Source: Diphasiastrum complanatum
Taxonomy: Eukaryota; Streptophyta; Lycopodiopsida; Lycopodiales; Lycopodiaceae
DNA length: 64,000 nucleotides
Direction: 5' to 3'
NCBI GenBank assembly: GCA_029204225.1
Contig: CM055092.1
Span: forward strand, 59,954,077 to 60,018,076
The translations under genes and the position numbers were made by a program. The notes beneath the pieces were generated by a model. That model did not search any database and had not been told where the DNA came from. It saw only the letters and a list, made by a program, of their open reading frames with translations. Of this stretch, positions 60,286 through 64,000 are shown one piece after another (positions within the stretch are counted from its first letter, which is position 1; each line of letters opens with the position of its first letter).

Positions 60286-61562
60286 TCTTGGTCCCCAATG
60301 GACCCTGCCAAGTGCTTTGGAGATATGCTCTGTACAGGTGCCCCTGGATATACTGATGAGTACCAATAGGTAGGTCGGTAATCTGAATACCCATTGTATA
60401 GAGGAGACGACGAGCCTGTGAATACCTTGAGAAGGAGTGTCCCTCTGAATGTAAGCACTAGGATGATGACAAAGCTGCTACCACTGTGTGTGTGTCGCCG
60501 ACCTAGAAGTCCAAGAATGTGACAATGTGAAACAAGGCCTCAATTTGAATGGGGGGGGGACAACAAATTCCGCCAATATAATCTGATGTGGTACAGCCGT
60601 ATCATCCGAGAGATCATATGAATATGGGGTTGTGAGATGCGTGCCCAATCAGTGACTGTCAGGCCAGTGCTCCATGCTTCTGCTGCGTACATGGCTGCGG
60701 GGATGACCTGTGTCAAAGAGTTGGCACTTACTGGTCGCATCCTTGACGTGTGAACTGAAATACAGTCTCTCTAGATCTACCAATGAGGCATAGCCCTTCC
60801 ATAATCGAGAATAGCTCAGTCTCATACTGAGGACCAGAGAATACGACCCCCAAATATGTATAGGAGTCAACCACCTCAAGTGGGTGACCATTCCATAGAA
60901 GCTCCTGACATATCATGAAAGATCTGGAAGTATTAAATACCATGACCTTGGTCTTGGCTACATTTACCGACAAACCCCACTGTGTGCAGAAAGAAAAAAG
61001 AGCATCTAGATGCCTCTACAGGCCCTCCCTCATCCTCGAGAGTAAAACTACACCATCAACATATAATGGGATAGCAATAATAAGGTCACCCAATGTACAT
61101 CCCTCCCCTCCATCACTCTGTATAACATGCTCCAGCTCATCTACGTATAGTCCAAAGAGTGTAGGTGAAAGTGGACAGCCCTGTTTGACCCCAATAGTGC
61201 TATCCACCTCTGGCGATATAACCCCTGATACTCGAAACCGGCCAATAACTCACATGTACAATGCTACAACTGCCCGTATAGTATCCTCCTAAAAGCCAGA
61301 ATCTCAAAGCTATTTTATCAAGATGTCTAGGCATAGAATCAAAGGCTTTGCGGAAATCCACAAAGCAGCAATATACGCGTTCTCTTTTGGCCCTAGCCTC
61401 CTCAATGATGGATCTCAGTGTGAAAATATGATCTGATGTGGTATATTCTAGTCTGAAACCGGCTTGGCCAATGGCATGGAGTGCTCTGCTATCCATCTCT
61501 ATGCTGATCTTTGACTATAGAATAGAACCATAGACTTTGCGAAGAGGTGGCTGATCATGACG

Positions 61563-61564
<2 letters not shown>
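60286..61564 (-). pseudogene. LINE ORF2 reverse transcriptase, frameshifted
   Basis: This is the only copy here with the RT core. On the minus strand: AIGQAGFRLEYTTSDHIFTL, then F-V-D-F-R-K-A-F-D-S-M (catalytic motif A, about 61365), GVKQGCPLSPTLFGLYVDEL (61190 region), L-Y-V-D-G-V-V-L-L (motif C, about 61070), MSVNVAKTKVMVFNTS, and the thumb block AAMYAAEAWSTGLTV. Motif C is normally A/V-D-D; here the second Asp is Gly, which should abolish catalysis. Frame changes occur near 61200, 61010 and 60730. The copy is cut on its 5' side at the GA tract at 61565. Confidence 0.85.

Positions 61565-61620
<56 letters not shown>
61565..61620. repeat. GA tract upstream of the PsbP-domain gene
   Basis: About 55 bases of GA. 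The LINE reverse transcriptase fragment abuts its left side; host sequence leading to the PsbP-domain exon lies on the right. Confidence 0.95.
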
Positions 61621-61623
<3 letters not shown>

Positions 61624-61759
61624 GTTAGGACTTGGTAGCTCATATTATTTAACAATATCGAACCTTAGTTGTTTTGTCTCAAATCAAAGAAAAGCAACTT
61701 CAATTTTAGGATCTTGTTTTGACTGCTGATAATTATGCTTGTAATGTAACCATCTCCAG

Positions 61760-62318
61760 GTAGATATGTTATCGGCTATTGGGGCATTAAAGTGTTCAAA
61801 CTACTGCTCTTTGAGTTACAATAGCAAGCAAGAATCAAGTGAATTGCACTGCACACGGCGAAGCTTTGAGTTAAAAATTCTGCTCACATATTTGGCTGCA
61901 AATGAGTTTATGCAACCTTATGCAATTGCTCTTGATAGGAATGCTAATCAATCAGAAATAATCTCAAATCCAACATCTGAATCAACAGTTGAGCCAAAAG
62001 CAGCTGAAACTCGCAAGGCAGTTCGAAAGATGGTAGACACTAACGAATGGTTTCAATTTCGAGGAGAAGGGTTTTCCATCAGAGTTCCCCCTGGGTTTGA
62101 GGACATCTTGGATCCTGATGTATGCACTCCTAGTCTTTTTCATCACTCCAAAGTTATTGCGAGAAAGGAAGTTTCAGCGAATTGTTCCCTTCTCTCAAGT
62201 GAAGCTTTATACTGATGCTGCAATCTCACGAATTACAGGAATCTGGTGGAGGCTACTCTTTATATGGAGAACGGGCTAAACCCAAGACCTTTGCTGCAAG
62301 GTTCAGTTCTCCAGATGG
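61760..62318 (+). CDS. PsbP-domain protein, chloroplast lumen, 5' two exons (rest outside window)
   Basis: PsbP-domain (PPD) proteins are thylakoid-lumen proteins related to the PsbP subunit of photosystem II; most act in photosystem assembly or lumen homeostasis. Two exons are visible: 61760 (or Met 61766)-62119 and 62239-62318, joined GT-AG in frame. Near residue 29 is a twin-Arg stretch, TRRSFELKILLTYLAANEF, suiting a Tat-type lumen signal. The mature part then has WFQFRGEGFSIRVPPGFEDI and, in exon 2, GYSLYGERAKPKTFAARFSS, the start of the PsbP fold. The sequence looks closest to the PPD5 type, which I cannot confirm. Only 28 residues precede the twin Arg and CTCCAG precedes 61760, so an earlier exon with the rest of the transit peptide is likely. 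No later exon was found before 64000. Confidence 0.7.
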
Positions 62319-62811
62319 GTACGAATTTTGTGCATGACCCATTTAATCCTTTTGTCGCTTATTTATAGAAAATTTTGGTGCCTTCAAGACATCATGTTCT
62401 GGTTTCTCATCTTTCATGTTGCTATGATACTTTGACCTTTCTACTATAGTAAAAAGCCAGTCTCTTTCTTCATATCCTTCCAAAACAACAACAAATAGAA
62501 GTCATCTGGGACTCCCTAATTTCGAGGCTTCTGTAAGAAACTCCATGCTTATGATATATACTCTGTTGACTCAAGTATTTTTTTAGCACCTTCTACAATG
62601 ATAAGCGAATCACTTTCAGGAGCCAAAAATGCTCTCAAACTGAAAAATATGTGATAATTTTGCAATTTTGACTCAAAAACCTTGATTCTAGCTTTTCTCC
62701 ACTTTTTTATATGGATCATACATATCTCATCTCGTACATCCAAGTATGTGAATGAAGGCGAATCGAGTATGCAAAGAGTGCCATAATCTCAAATGTTAGC
62801 ACTCAGCCCCG

Positions 62812-62813
<2 letters not shown>

Positions 62814-62865
<52 letters not shown>
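62814..62865. repeat. TA tract, about 52 bp
   Basis: Pure TA dinucleotides directly left of the GGTACCG module. Similar tracts follow at 63082-63107, 63304-63325 and 63607-63625. Confidence 0.95.
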
Positions 62866-62867
<2 letters not shown>

Positions 62868-63081
62868 TAGTGCCCTGTGGTACCGCTGTTATGGTACCAT
62901 AATAGTGGTACCGCCGGTACGGTACCGCCCTAGGATCCGCGGTACCATAATAAAAAAATATATATATTTAAATTTTTTTCCCGTGTTATTTTCGTAAAAA
63001 TTTTTTTTTTTTTTTTTGGTACCGCGGTAGTATGGTCCTGCGGTACCGGGATCCGCGGTACCCGGTACCGCGGGACCTATG
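62866..63081. repeat. Palindromic-word module (GGTACCGC) with inverted ends
   Basis: GGTACC occurs nine or more times, many within CGGTACCG or GCGGTACC, with GGATCCGCGG variants. The words lie in two groups (62878-62945 and 63018-63075) around an A/T-rich core. The outer ends are inverted copies: CATAG at 62866 and CTATG at 63077, both bordered by TA tracts. No coding sense. Confidence 0.8.
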
Positions 63082-63107
63082 ATATATATATATATATATA
63101 TATATAT

Positions 63108-63304
63108 CTAAGGAAGCGGATGGCGGACGCGGACGCGCCAGGGGTGCGTCCGCGTCCGGATGCGTCCGATTTTTTATTTTTTATTTTTTTAAAAAATTTT
63201 TTAAAAAGAAATTGCGTCCGGACCCCGGACGCATCTGTTTTTTTTTTTTTTTTTTAATTTAAAAAAAAGAAAAAAAAAATAAACGCGTCCGACCCCGCGT
63301 GTCT
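63108..63304. repeat. Palindromic-word module (GGACGCGTCCG) with T-rich core
   Basis: GCGTCCG or its complement CGGACGC occurs about eight times in three groups (63122-63165, 63213-63233, 63283-63300), separated by poly-T/poly-A stretches. The module is bordered on both sides by TA tracts, the left one shared with the preceding module. Confidence 0.8.
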
Positions 63305-63504
63305 ATATATATATATATATATATAATGTATCCCATAGTTGCAGTGAATCGCTAATTTTCATTTTTATTTTTTAACTTTTTTACTTCTCCTTGGATGTTT
63401 TTGCTGAATTAGAGTTATGCAGGTGAAACTATCAGAAACCCATTTAATCTTAATCCTCTATCTATTCTCTTTCTACTGATACCCATATTGCATGTACTTA
63501 CCAT

Positions 63505-63625
63505 TTTTTTTTTGGCGAATCGTGATTCGTGACCCCCGAGTGAATTGAGATTCGGACCCCGATTCAAATTGCGATTCTAGAATCGTCCATGCATCTATGT
63601 CTAAGTATGGTATATATATATAGAT
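63505..63625. repeat. Palindromic-word module (GAATCG/CGATTC) and TA tract
   Basis: After a T run (63505-63514) come GCGAATCGTGATTCGTGAC, GAGATTCGGACCCCGATTC and GCGATTCTAGAATCG within 80 bases, then a TA tract at about 63608-63622. It is a shorter relative in form, not in sequence, of the two modules to its left. Confidence 0.7.
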
Positions 63626-64000
63626 ATGTAGATCACAGTTACGCAGCTTTCTGGAAGGCTTATGGAACAAGAGTTCCAGAATGCTCCAACAAAAAAACTG
63701 CATAAGAACAAAATAAAAAAATGTAAGTTAATATACACTTTTTCTATTGCTGGTATCAAACCAAGTATGTGGATACTGAATTTAAAACAGGTTTGCAAGC
63801 AGTCAGATTTCAATTGCCATATATCGAGTTATCTCCCACAAAACCATGGCCAGATGAGTCCTGGTGTATTACAGTACGTGAACTCTTAAGTCACTAGAAG
63901 ATTGATATCATATTCAAGAAAAGTTTGATGTTTTCTAATCTTGTACGTCTACGTGCGCCCAAATGGAATTGAACTCCAGACCTCAATGCAAGGAAAGGAG

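Larger units (their letters stand above)
62319..64000 (+). other. Intron of the PsbP-domain gene, at least 1.7 kb
   Basis: It starts at a GTACGA donor. It holds the TA tracts and palindromic-word modules listed separately. Bases 62325-62810 and 63640-64000 show nothing recognisable. Possible acceptors near 63422 and 63790 are not followed by PsbP-like codons. Confidence 0.55.

Overview
The window is nuclear DNA from a land plant with a large, transposon-rich genome. Two host genes support this: a split gene for the exocyst subunit SEC3 and the start of a gene for a chloroplast PsbP-domain protein. Spliceosomal introns reach at least 3 kb. The LINE and LTR families and the very long GA/TC tracts make me favour a homosporous fern or another non-seed plant, but that is an inference; the sequence shown does not fix the species.

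Layout. 1-190: a cluster of GC-rich hairpins. 190-5131: four minus-strand LINE fragments, each bounded on both sides by a GA tract. 5673-14704 (+): the last eight coding exons of SEC3; the LINE array probably lies in the intron upstream of them. 14705-21350: mostly unrecognised AT-rich DNA with a palindromic-word module, a miRNA-like inverted repeat and a dispersed repeat. 21351-26742: a large non-coding LTR retrotransposon derivative (LARD) on the minus strand. 27848-32235: three more LTR pieces, including a 1.8 kb Copia deletion derivative with matched 358-bp LTRs. 34009-36674 (-): a decayed Copia element. 38395-39866 (-): a short LTR element with a perfect 5-bp target duplication. 40630-42410 (-): a decayed reverse transcriptase of a second type. 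46230-48600 (+): two decayed LINE 3' ends. 50160-57036: a Ty3-like gag, then a Copia element whose leader was invaded by a second LARD copy. 57037-61620: rearranged LINE pieces, two of them head-to-head. 61760-62318 (+): the PsbP-domain gene, whose next intron holds a row of palindromic-word modules separated by TA tracts.

How it fits together. Only two loci look like working host genes. The rest is retroelement debris, largely non-autonomous: the LARDs keep LTRs, primer-binding site and polypurine tract but no readable proteins, the Copia derivatives lack reverse transcriptase, and the one LINE RT with a readable core has a changed catalytic motif. The strongest unusual signals are (1) a LINE family that repeatedly sits inside GA/TC microsatellites and (2) intronic modules made of one short GC-rich palindromic word repeated around a T-rich core, each module using a different word. 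No CRISPR array, rRNA, tRNA or bacterial-style operon was seen.
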